Assembly: GCA_025450975.1 (NCBI GenBank)
Contig: JANWLI010000086.1
Span: 1-23,152 of the forward strand
Direction: 5' to 3'
DNA length: 23,152 nucleotides
From: Candidatus Kapaibacterium sp.
GTDB lineage: Bacteria; Bacteroidota; Ignavibacteria; Palsa-1295
A model generated the notes under the pieces. That model was not told the DNA's origin. It saw nothing but the letters and a program-made list of their open reading frames with translations, and did no database searches. Positions 16,060-22,559 of this stretch are shown piece by piece (position 1 is the first letter of the stretch; each line of letters opens with the position of its first letter). Position numbers and translations under genes: made by a program.

Positions 16060-16656
16060 ATGAAGGACTTCTTTGCCACACTTGGAATTAAACGGACCTT
16101 TGCAGTAGAAAGCGCCGCTCTCGAGCGGCGCTTTCATCTACTGCAGCGCGACGCGCATCCCGATCGTTTCGCTGCACAGCATCCTGATCTCGGCGAATCC
16201 GCGCTCGAGCGCTCCAGCGATATTAACGAAGCATACCGGATCCTGCGCGATCCGATGCAGCGGACGAAGCACCTTCTCTCGCTCTATGGGTTTTCCGTCG
16301 AACAGGCGAAGAAAGTGCCGGCCGCACTCCTGGAAACGGTGATGAACGTCCAGGAAAAGATCGCAGAACTTGAATTTGCTGTTAACGGGAAGAGTGAGGT
16401 CGTTAAAGATGAGATGAGACCGCTTGCCGAAGAATTGCGGACAAAGCGGACGACCCTCGACCTCGACCTCAACCAACTGCGTGATGAATGGGATGTAAAA
16501 ATCTGTCACGTTGTTGACCCCGATACGCTATCGGATGCAGAACGTTCGATCCTCGCACGGATCACGGCGTTCCTGGCTGAACGTGCGTACATCACAACGC
16601 TCCTTGCTTCGATCGAAGCAGCATTGAAAGGCGAATCACACATCCTCAAACATTAA
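16060..16656 (+). CDS. hscB: Fe-S co-chaperone HscB
   Basis: The 198-aa product is a J-domain protein that brings IscU to HscA and stimulates its ATPase. The N-terminal J domain has the HPD motif at 33-35 in QRDAHPDRF, followed by SSDINEAYRILRDPMQRTKHLLSL, closely like E. coli HscB. Residues about 90-198 form the helical C-terminal domain that binds IscU. The length is slightly above the 171 aa of E. coli. GGGGA sits directly before the ATG. Codons 15-29 are folded into a long perfect-stem hairpin at 16102-16144, described separately. The stop codon is followed at once by the GTG of gmhA. Confidence 0.95.
   Translation: MKDFFATLGIKRTFAVESAALERRFHLLQRDAHPDRFAAQHPDLGESALERSSDINEAYRILRDPMQRTKHLLSLYGFSVEQAKKVPAALLETVMNVQEKIAELEFAVNGKSEVVKDEMRPLAEELRTKRTTLDLDLNQLRDEWDVKICHVVDPDTLSDAERSILARITAFLAERAYITTLLASIEAALKGESHILKH
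16102..16144 (+). other. Strong RNA hairpin inside the hscB coding region
   Basis: GCAGTA (16102-16107) and GAAAGCGCCGCT (16108-16119) pair fully with AGCGGCGCTTTC (16124-16135) and TACTGC (16139-16144). The loop is CTCG, and a three-base ATC bulge interrupts the right arm: an 18-bp stem with 12 uninterrupted GC-rich pairs. No T run follows, so it is not a standard terminator. It may control stability or translation between the iscSUA and hscB-gmhA-hscA parts of the mRNA; that role is inferred. Confidence 0.7.
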
Positions 16657-17247
16657 GTGGCTACAATCGACCATATCCGCGCCTCCTTAGGCGAAGCACA
16701 AACAACCCTCGATGCATTCCTTGCCGATGGCAATGGCCTGGCGCAGATCGATGCGTTTGTAACGCTATTGACCGATGCATTTGCATCGGGCCACAAAGTA
16801 TACTCTGCCGGTAACGGCGGCAGCCACTGCGATGCCATGCATTTTGCCGAGGAGTGGACCGGGCGCTACCGTAAGGACCGCAAGCCGATGCCGGCGATCG
16901 CCTTTGCCGATCCGTCGCACATGAGCTGCACCTCCAACGATTACGGCTTCGAGCATATCTTCGAGCGCATGGTCGATGCCTTTGGCGCGAGTGGCGATGT
17001 ATTTCTCGGTATCACGACCTCGGGTAACAGCCCGAATATTTTGCTTGCGGCTGAGACTGCTCGTAAGAAGGGCATGAAAGTCGTCGGCTTACTTGGCCGC
17101 GATGGCGGAAAGATGAAAGAGCTTTGCGACGTTGCCATCGTTGTCCCCGGCGTGACAACCGATCGTATTCAGGAGTTGCACATCAAGGTCATTCATATAG
17201 TCATTGAATGCACAGAACGTAATCTTTTCCCCGACCTCTACGAATAA
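16657..17247 (+). CDS. gmhA: Sedoheptulose-7-phosphate isomerase GmhA
   Basis: The 196-aa SIS-domain protein makes D-glycero-D-manno-heptose 7-phosphate, the first step of ADP-heptose synthesis for LPS. It follows E. coli GmhA closely: SAGNGGSHCDAMHFAEEWTGRYR (split here as 50-72), ITTSGNSPN (119-126), GLLGRDGGKM (144-153) and DRIQELHIKVIH (169-180). Glu65 and His180, catalytic in the E. coli enzyme, fall at the same numbers. The start is GTG at 16657, directly after the hscB TAA, and its own TAA is directly followed by the hscA ATG. There is therefore no spacer on either side, implying translational coupling with both chaperone genes. Its presence in an isc operon is unexpected; no other heptose gene is in the window. 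Confidence 0.93.
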   Translation: MATIDHIRASLGEAQTTLDAFLADGNGLAQIDAFVTLLTDAFASGHKVYSAGNGGSHCDAMHFAEEWTGRYRKDRKPMPAIAFADPSHMSCTSNDYGFEHIFERMVDAFGASGDVFLGITTSGNSPNILLAAETARKKGMKVVGLLGRDGGKMKELCDVAIVVPGVTTDRIQELHIKVIHIVIECTERNLFPDLYE

Positions 17248-19131
17248 ATGGCGCTACAGATCACTTTACCCGGACAGGAAGGCAGCGGACGCGTTGTCGG
17301 TATCGATCTGGGCACTACAAACTCCCTCGTAGCCTACGTCGAAAAAGGCGAAGCGAAAGTTATTCCCGGTCAGGACGGCGGCATTGTGCCATCGGTCGTT
17401 ACGCTCGATGATTCGGGCAACATAGTCTCTGTCGGTGTACATGCGAAGAAGAATGCGCTCATCGATGCAGCGCATACGGTCTACTCGGTGAAGCGTCTCA
17501 TGGGTAAATCCTACACGGACGTCCAGAAAGAGTCGGGCATGCTTTCGTATAAGCTTGCGCCTCGTGAAGAGGGGCTGGTGCGTGTGCGTATCGGTAACCG
17601 TGAGTACACACCGATCGAGCTTTCGAGTTTTATCCTCAAAGAGTTGAAAGACCGCGCCGAGTCGTATATCGGCGAGACGGTCACCAAAGCTGTTATCACC
17701 GTTCCTGCCTACTTTAACGATGCACAGCGTCAGGCGACAAAAGATGCGGGACGTTTAGCCGGCCTCGAAGTTTTGCGTATTATCAACGAGCCAACAGCCG
17801 CAGCACTGGCGTACGGACTTGATCGTAAGAAGAACGGCATCGTTGCCGTTTACGATTTTGGCGGCGGTACGTTCGATATCTCCATCCTCAAACTCTCCGA
17901 TGGCATTTTCGAAGTTCGCTCTACCAATGGCGATACATACTTAGGTGGCGACGACATCGATCGCCGCTTAATGGAGTTGTTCCTTACGCAGATCAATCGT
18001 ATCGAGCCGAAATTTGAGCCGACACCGGAAGATCTGCAGCGTATTCGCACGGATTCGGAGCGTGTGAAAGTCGAGCTTTCCACGAAGAATGAGGCGACGG
18101 TCGAGATGGTCTTTGCTGCGCAGAATGTAAGTTATAAGCGCAGGATCACCCGCCAGGAATTGGAGATGATGGCGAAGCCTATCCTCGAGCGGACGCGCAA
18201 GCCATGTCTCGATGCTATGGCTGATGCTGGTTTGCACCCGGATGATATCGACGATGTCGTCCTCGTTGGCGGTGCGACACGCATGCCTGCTGTGAAGGCG
18301 CTTGTCCAGGAGATATTTAAGCGCAAGCCAAACGATTCGCTCAATCCCGACGAGACGGTTGCTCTCGGCGCTGCAATCCAGGCAGATGTGCTTGCCGGCG
18401 GCACGAAAGATATTCTATTGCTCGACGTTACACCGCTCTCGCTCGGTATCGAGACTATCGGCGGCATGATGAGCACGATCATTCCGCGCAACACGACGAT
18501 CCCGACAAAGGCGCGTGAGACATACACAACATTTGCAGATAATCAAACGGGCGTCGAAGTAAACGTCTATCAGGGTGAGCGGGATTTTGTCAAGGATAAC
18601 CGCCATCTAGCTTCGTTTACGTTGAAAGGTATCCCGCCGATGGTTGCGGGGTTGGCGAAGATCAGCGTGACCTTCCTCATCGATGCAGACGGTATTCTGC
18701 ATGTAACGGCGCTTGAAGAGCATACGGGACTCTCTGCAGAAGTAGAAGTGAAGCCGTCGTATGGCCTCACCGATGAAGAGATCGAGCGGATGCTTCGCGA
18801 GAGTATTCAGTATGCGAAGGAAGACATCGTCGGCCGCAGGCTCGTTGAGGCAAAAACCGAGGCGGAGCGTGTCACCAACGCGACCGAGCGTGTACTCGGG
18901 CAGATCCGCAGGCACGAGATCGATATTCCTGAGGATAGGCTCAAGACCTTAAATATCAACCAGCTCATCGACGACCTGTACGCGCTGAAGAAAGCGGTCG
19001 CAGGCGACGATCCGACCGAGATCAAGGCGAAGCTCGACTTGCTCGAGAAATCGACAGAGCCGTTGGCGCAGGAGATCATGAATGCTTCCGTCGCGCAGGC
19101 ACTCGAAGGAAAAAAACTTGAAGAAGTGTAA
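17248..19131 (+). CDS. hscA: Fe-S cluster chaperone HscA (Hsp70)
   Basis: The 627-aa Hsp70 uses ATP to release clusters from IscU to acceptors, with HscB as partner. The ATPase domain shows VGIDLGTTNS (17-26), VYDFGGGTFDIS (201-212) and VLVGGATRMP (338-347). The linker LLLDVTPLSLG (390-400) leads to the substrate domain, and the end (ALEGKKLEEV) matches HscA rather than DnaK, whose longer acidic tail is missing. The N-terminus MALQITLPGQ also resembles HscA. It starts directly after the gmhA stop. The intact LPPVK motif in IscU supports a working HscA system. sod follows after six bases. Confidence 0.96.
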   Translation: MALQITLPGQEGSGRVVGIDLGTTNSLVAYVEKGEAKVIPGQDGGIVPSVVTLDDSGNIVSVGVHAKKNALIDAAHTVYSVKRLMGKSYTDVQKESGMLSYKLAPREEGLVRVRIGNREYTPIELSSFILKELKDRAESYIGETVTKAVITVPAYFNDAQRQATKDAGRLAGLEVLRIINEPTAAALAYGLDRKKNGIVAVYDFGGGTFDISILKLSDGIFEVRSTNGDTYLGGDDIDRRLMELFLTQINRIEPKFEPTPEDLQRIRTDSERVKVELSTKNEATVEMVFAAQNVSYKRRITRQELEMMAKPILERTRKPCLDAMADAGLHPDDIDDVVLVGGATRMPAVKALVQEIFKRKPNDSLNPDETVALGAAIQADVLAGGTKDILLLDVTPLSLGIETIGGMMSTIIPRNTTIPTKARETYTTFADNQTGVEVNVYQGERDFVKDNRHLASFTLKGIPPMVAGLAKISVTFLIDADGILHVTALEEHTGLSAEVEVKPSYGLTDEEIERMLRESIQYAKEDIVGRRLVEAKTEAERVTNATERVLGQIRRHEIDIPEDRLKTLNINQLIDDLYALKKAVAGDDPTEIKAKLDLLEKSTEPLAQEIMNASVAQALEGKKLEEV

Positions 19132-19137
19132 AAAACC

Positions 19138-19770
19138 ATGAATGCTTTTAACTATAAATTAAAACCCCGTCCCTATAGCGACGAAGAAGCGAAGGCAAAG
19201 CTCGCTTCTGTTGTCGATGCTGAGACTGCAGATTGGCACTACAATACCCATCATAAAGGGTACGTAGACAAGCTCAACGAGATCGAGAAAGCGCTCGAAA
19301 CTGCCGATGCCTCGAAGGCGAACGGCAATTACTCGGCGATCGGCGAGTTAAAGCGCCGCTGGACCTGGAATCATGCGGGCACGGTGCTCCACGACCTCTA
19401 CTGGGAGAATCTTGGCGGCGATGGAGACGATTCGCAGGCGCCGGATGTCCGTGCCGAGATTATCAAGACTTACGGCTCGATGGATGCCTGGAAAGCCGAT
19501 ATGAAGGCGACCTCGCTTGCTGCGAAGCTTTCGGGCTGGGGCGTGCTGATCCTCGATCAGCTTGGCTCGGGCGAAGTGCGCAATGTGCTTGTCGACGAGC
19601 ATCACTACGGTGCGGTCTGGGGAGCAGTGCCACTCATTGCCTGCGATGTGTTCGAGCATGCGTACTACCATAAGGATGGGCCGAAGCGTGCGCTCTACAT
19701 CGATAACTTTCTTAAAAATCTCCACTGGGGTCGCATCAACGACCGTTACAAGAAATACGCTGTCCGATAA
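19138..19770 (+). CDS. Iron/manganese superoxide dismutase
   Basis: The 210-aa product is a cytoplasmic Fe/Mn superoxide dismutase with no signal peptide. Metal ligands by alignment are H34 (WHYNTHHKGYV), H85 (VLHDLYW), D170 and H174 (DVFEHAYY, where the common form is DVWEHAYY). The glutamine that supports the bound water in FeSOD (N-terminal position) is replaced by Gly81; in the C-terminal position, where MnSOD has Gln, the sequence is DEHHYG, so a histidine may do this job, as in archaeal-type enzymes. Metal preference cannot be read from this. It lies six bases after hscA and two before the ferredoxin start. Protection of cluster assembly from superoxide is a plausible reason for its place. 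Confidence 0.92.
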   Translation: MNAFNYKLKPRPYSDEEAKAKLASVVDAETADWHYNTHHKGYVDKLNEIEKALETADASKANGNYSAIGELKRRWTWNHAGTVLHDLYWENLGGDGDDSQAPDVRAEIIKTYGSMDAWKADMKATSLAAKLSGWGVLILDQLGSGEVRNVLVDEHHYGAVWGAVPLIACDVFEHAYYHKDGPKRALYIDNFLKNLHWGRINDRYKKYAVR

Positions 19771-19772
19771 CT

Positions 19773-20108
19773 GTGCCGACGATAACCTACTTACCAATGA
19801 ACATTACCTGCGAAGCGCTCGTAGGTGATAACATCCTCGATGTTGCGATGGCGAATAACATCGACCTGCAGCATAATTGCGGCGGCGTTTGCGCATGCTC
19901 GACCTGTCACGTCATCGTGACAAAAGGCATGACGAGTCTCTCCGACCAGCAAGACGACGAAGCCGACCAACTCGACGAAGCCGAAGGCTTGACGCTGGAT
20001 TCGCGTCTGGGTTGTCAGGCAGTTCTGACGGAGGATGTTGATATCGTCGTCCAGATACCTCAGATGAATCCGGAGATCGCGCACCTCTTTCATGAGGGAG
20101 CCCATTAG
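19773..20108 (+). CDS. fdx: ISC-type [2Fe-2S] ferredoxin
   Basis: The 111-aa product is an adrenodoxin-type ferredoxin that supplies electrons to Fe-S assembly. Cluster cysteines are C36, C42, C45 and C81 (NCGGVCACSTC, then LGCQ), spaced as in E. coli Fdx; C40 is extra. The start is GTG at 19773, giving MPTITYLP, which aligns with the E. coli N-terminus; the ATG at 19797 would lose that strand. The TAG stop (20106-20108) lies directly against the left inverted repeat of the inserted element, so the insertion did not damage the protein. Confidence 0.95.
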   Translation: MPTITYLPMNITCEALVGDNILDVAMANNIDLQHNCGGVCACSTCHVIVTKGMTSLSDQQDDEADQLDEAEGLTLDSRLGCQAVLTEDVDIVVQIPQMNPEIAHLFHEGAH

Positions 20109-20142
20109 TAATTACGAATTACGATTTACGAATTACGAATTG
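20109..20142. repeat. Left 34-bp inverted repeat
   Basis: Exact reverse complement of 20555-20588. It begins with the base after the fdx TAG. TTG at 20140-20142 is a plausible -33 element for the internal promoter. Confidence 0.9.
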
Positions 20143-20191
20143 AAATTCGCTGGGGCTCTATTATATTTGCAGCTTCATTATAACTTGGAGG
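20140..20191 (+). promoter_or_regulatory. Internal promoter and ribosome site of the element
   Basis: TTG (20140-20142), then 19 bases, then TATATTTG (20162-20169), a full TAnnTTTG -7 box. GGAGG (20187-20191) lies four bases before the ATG at 20196 and is the clearest Shine-Dalgarno sequence in the window. The element can therefore express its own gene and possibly iscX and the Lon-domain gene downstream. Confidence 0.65.
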
Positions 20192-20195
20192 ATTT

Positions 20196-20564
20196 ATGAA
20201 GTCTGAAAATAATGTGGTTCTTAGCAAAAGCTACGCTTTTGCCTTGCGAACAGTAAAATTGTATAAGTTTTTAAGCCGTCAGCATAAAGAGTATTCGTTG
20301 TCGAAACAGATGCTTCGGTGCGGGACGGCAATAGGTGCTAATGTTGAAGAAGCCATTGGCGGACAGTCGACGAAAGACTTTCAGTCAAAGATGGCTATAG
20401 CGTATAAAGAAGCGCGCGAATCGCATTTTTGGATAAGATTATTGCGCGACTCAGACTATATCGAAGCGCAAGCTGCTAAATCAATGTTAGCTGATTGTGA
20501 CGAGCTTCTTCGCATTATCGGCAGCATCAATAAAACCGTAAAGCAGAAGCTAAACAATTCGTAA
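20196..20564 (+). CDS. Four-helix-bundle protein, S23/23S rRNA intervening-sequence family
   Basis: The 122-aa product resembles the four-helix-bundle family named after ORFs in 23S rRNA intervening sequences, related to the Avd protein of diversity-generating retroelements. Typical parts are SKSYAFALRTVKLYKFLS, the YSLSKQMLRCGTAIGANVEEA turn (split 33-53), KDFQSKMAIAYKEARESHFWIRLL and DELLRIIGSINKTVK. Function in this family is not established; the fold binds nucleic acid in Avd. The last two codons and the stop lie in the right inverted repeat. Codon use is more A/T-rich than the isc genes around it, which agrees with insertion from elsewhere. No reverse transcriptase or variable repeat is nearby, so a retroelement role is unlikely here. 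Confidence 0.88.
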   Translation: MKSENNVVLSKSYAFALRTVKLYKFLSRQHKEYSLSKQMLRCGTAIGANVEEAIGGQSTKDFQSKMAIAYKEARESHFWIRLLRDSDYIEAQAAKSMLADCDELLRIIGSINKTVKQKLNNS

Positions 20565-20588
20565 TTCGTAAATCGTAATTCGTAATTA
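20555..20588. repeat. Right 34-bp inverted repeat
   Basis: Exact reverse complement of 20109-20142. It overlaps the end of the four-helix-bundle gene (stop TAA at 20562-20564) and ends five bases before the iscX ATG, leaving iscX without a visible ribosome site. Confidence 0.9.
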
Positions 20589-20593
20589 TTATC

Positions 20594-20800
20594 ATGAATT
20601 GGCACGAAATTGAGGATATTGCCGAAGCCCTATACGACGCTCGCCCCGAAACTGATCCCCTGACTGTGCGTTTTACTGATTTGCGCGATTGGATCGCTGC
20701 GCTCCCTGAGTGGGACGACGACATTCATGAATCGAACGAGGCCAAGCTCGAGGCGGTCCAGATGGCCTGGTATGAAGTATGGAAGGATGAACAGAAGTGA
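20594..20800 (+). CDS. iscX: IscX (YfhJ) Fe-S assembly regulator
   Basis: The 68-aa acidic product aligns along its length with E. coli IscX: MNWHEIEDIAEALYDARPE, DPLTVRFTDLRDWI, LPEWDDDIHESNEAKLEAV. IscX binds IscS and iron and tunes desulfurase activity. It is the last gene of the usual isc order, here separated from fdx by the 480-bp element. Its stop overlaps the GTG of the next gene by four bases, so the two are probably coupled. Confidence 0.95.
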   Translation: MNWHEIEDIAEALYDARPETDPLTVRFTDLRDWIAALPEWDDDIHESNEAKLEAVQMAWYEVWKDEQK

Positions 20801-21450
20801 GTACTGAGCGGATACCGTTATTTCCGCTTGCGATCGTGCTGCTCCCGCAGTCGCAAGTTCCCCTGCATATTTTTGAAGAACGCTACAAGCGGATGGTCGA
20901 CGAATGCCTCGAAAATGGAACGTTCTTCGGCGTCAATTTTATTGAAGACAGCAAGCTCCATTCGATAGGCTGCACTGCCCGTGTAGCGGAAATTGTCAAG
21001 CGCTACCCTGACGGGCAACTCGATATCATTACCGAGGGGATCAGGCGCTACCAGATCGTCTCCGTCGATAACAGCGATCCTAACGACCTGCTTTATGCGC
21101 AGGTAAAGTGGATCACCGATCGTGACGAGCCAATGGACACGGAACTCGCCGGTGAGGCGATCACGCTTTTCCATGAGCTTTGCGAAGTTGCCTATAACGG
21201 GACGATCGACAGCCTCGATATTTCCGAATGGGTGCAGGACGACCGGCTGCCGTCGTTCGCGATCGCGCAGAAATCGGGCCTTGAAGCCGACCAGCGGCAG
21301 GCATTACTTGGCATTACGAGCGAAAACGAGCGTTTGAGCATCCTGCGCAACTTCCTGTCGCAGCTCCTGCCCAAGGTTAAGGAGCTGGAAAAGATCAACG
21401 ATCTGATCCGTAATGACGGGTACATTCCGCATTGGAACCGTAAGAAGTAG
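20797..21450 (+). CDS. Stand-alone Lon N-terminal (substrate-binding) domain protein
   Basis: The 217-aa product matches the Lon N-terminal domain: IPLFPLAIVLLPQSQVPLHI (6-25), FEERYKRMVDECL, GCTARVAEIVKRYPDGQLDI and EGIRRYQI, followed by a helical half ending in LRNFLSQLLPKVKELEKINDLIR. There is no AAA+ or protease domain, so it is not a protease; such single-domain proteins occur widely and their role is not settled. The GTG start overlaps the iscX stop (GTGA). This puts it at the tail of the isc operon; a link to Fe-S assembly is inference from the overlap only. Confidence 0.9.
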   Translation: MSTERIPLFPLAIVLLPQSQVPLHIFEERYKRMVDECLENGTFFGVNFIEDSKLHSIGCTARVAEIVKRYPDGQLDIITEGIRRYQIVSVDNSDPNDLLYAQVKWITDRDEPMDTELAGEAITLFHELCEVAYNGTIDSLDISEWVQDDRLPSFAIAQKSGLEADQRQALLGITSENERLSILRNFLSQLLPKVKELEKINDLIRNDGYIPHWNRKK

Positions 21451-21501
21451 GAACATCCGGCCACCAGATTTGTTATTAGCACGTCAAAATCACCAGAATT
21501 T

Positions 21502-21636
21502 ATGAATAAAAAAGGAAAAGTCGTCGCAAGAAAGCACAAAAAAGCGAAGGTCCGCGCAAAGGCGAAGATCGTCGCAAGCCGTGAAGCCGGTAAGGCAGCA
21601 CGCACAGCAAAGCGCGCTGTAAAGAAGCCCGCATAA
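21502..21636 (+). CDS. 44-aa highly basic protein
   Basis: A small frame with ATG at 21502 encodes 44 residues, of which 13 are Lys, 5 Arg and 11 Ala, with a single acidic residue (start MNKKGKVVARKHKKAK). I do not recognise it. The composition suggests binding to RNA or DNA, as in small ribosome-associated or histone-like proteins. CAGATTTG at 21465-21472 is a 7 of 8 match to the -7 element, and an intrinsic terminator follows at 21661-21692. Promoter, gene and terminator together suggest a separate, perhaps strongly expressed unit. Confidence 0.65.
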   Translation: MNKKGKVVARKHKKAKVRAKAKIVASREAGKAARTAKRAVKKPA

Positions 21637-21660
21637 GTGCTCATGCATTGAACTTGAAAT

Positions 21661-21692
21661 GCGACGGTGTTTTCGATGCCGTCGCTTTTTTT
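21661..21692 (+). terminator. Intrinsic terminator after the small basic gene
   Basis: GCGACGG (21661-21667) pairs with CCGTCGC (21679-21685), extendable by one G-T pair, followed by seven Ts (21686-21692). The structure ends three bases before the folP ATG at 21696. Confidence 0.85.
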
Positions 21693-21695
21693 GTT

Positions 21696-22559
21696 ATGTT
21701 GCCGCTGGAAGCATTTAAAGCGTTGCTCGCCGAGCCGCGCACCCTGGTCATGGGTGTGCTTAATGTAACGCCCGATTCATTCTCCGATGGCGGCGATTTC
21801 CTTGATCTTACGGCAGCACGCGATCATGTGCGAAGCATGATCGCTGACGGAGCCGACATGATCGACATCGGTGGCCAATCCACCCGCCCTCCCGGAAAAA
21901 CCTACGGCGAAGGCGCTGCAGAAGTCACTGAGGACGAAGAGCGCAGGCGAGTAATCCCTCTCGTACAAGCACTCATCCACGAATTTCCGAAGGCGATCTT
22001 TTCGATAGATACGGTTCGCTCAACCATTGCGCGGGAAGCGCTTGATGCCGGAGCGCATATCATCAACGATGTTAGCGCAGGCACGAGCGATGCGAATATG
22101 TTTGCAGTTGTATCGCAGATGCAGGCGCCGATCGTTCTTATGCACGGGCACGGTCCGGAGTTTACAAAAGAGAAGATCGAAGACTACGTTTATGACGAAG
22201 TCGTTAAAGATATCTCCGTGTGGTTGCGTAAGCGGATTGATATTGCTCGTAAAGCCGGAATACCATTGATCATGGCAGACTGCGGGTTTGGGTTTGCTAA
22301 GACGCCCGAAGATAACATCCGTATCCTCAAGGAGCATGAGCGATTTAGTCTTCTCGGTGTGCCGATGGTCCTTGGCGTTTCGCGGAAGTCTACGATCGGC
22401 AGACTGCTCAACAACGTCCCGCCTAAGGAGCGTATCAATGGGAGTGTCGGAGCGGCTGTGTATGGCGCGCTTCATGGAGCGAAGATCATTCGCACGCACG
22501 ATGTGAAGCAGACTCGTGAGGCATTGAAAGTAGTTGACGCGATCAGGCACGCTTCCTAA
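21696..22559 (+). CDS. folP: Dihydropteroate synthase FolP
   Basis: The 287-aa product joins p-aminobenzoate to dihydropterin pyrophosphate in folate synthesis and is the sulfonamide target. Motifs are GVLNVTPDSFSDGG (20-33), DIGGQSTRP (57-65), SIDT (103-106), IINDVSAG (122-129), ADCGFGFAKT (194-203; the usual form has Pro after Asp, here Cys) and GVSRKSTIG (227-235), ending IIRTHDV. I set the start at the ATG at 21696; the frame is open to 21648, but those 16 codons are the terminator hairpin. The ATG is three bases after the T run, so the mRNA may be leaderless or the gene may depend on read-through. The stop overlaps the purN start. Confidence 0.95.
   Translation: MLPLEAFKALLAEPRTLVMGVLNVTPDSFSDGGDFLDLTAARDHVRSMIADGADMIDIGGQSTRPPGKTYGEGAAEVTEDEERRRVIPLVQALIHEFPKAIFSIDTVRSTIAREALDAGAHIINDVSAGTSDANMFAVVSQMQAPIVLMHGHGPEFTKEKIEDYVYDEVVKDISVWLRKRIDIARKAGIPLIMADCGFGFAKTPEDNIRILKEHERFSLLGVPMVLGVSRKSTIGRLLNNVPPKERINGSVGAAVYGALHGAKIIRTHDVKQTREALKVVDAIRHAS

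Larger units (their letters stand above)
20109..20588. mobile_element. 480-bp element: four-helix-bundle gene between perfect 34-bp inverted repeats
   Basis: The ends 20109-20142 and 20555-20588 are exact reverse complements over 34 bases, built of tandem AATTACG units and sharing even the odd ATTTACG unit. Between them are one promoter, one ribosome site and one small gene. The right repeat supplies the stop codon of that gene, and the left repeat holds the likely -33 TTG, so gene and repeats form one unit. It sits between fdx and iscX, directly after the fdx stop and five bases before the iscX ATG. No clear target duplication is visible. There is no transposase, so movement, if any, would need help in trans. 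The layout resembles intervening sequences in 23S rRNA, which also combine inverted repeats with this protein family. Confidence 0.7.

Noticed and set aside
20109..20141. CRISPR-like or minisatellite reading of the AATTACG repeats
   Set aside because: Units are contiguous without spacers and occur as an inverted pair around one gene, which fits element ends better.
20196..20564. Diversity-generating retroelement with Avd
   Set aside because: There is no reverse transcriptase, template repeat or variable repeat nearby.
21648..21695. Upstream extension of folP
   Set aside because: These 16 codons consist of the terminator hairpin and T run; the family start fits the ATG at 21696.
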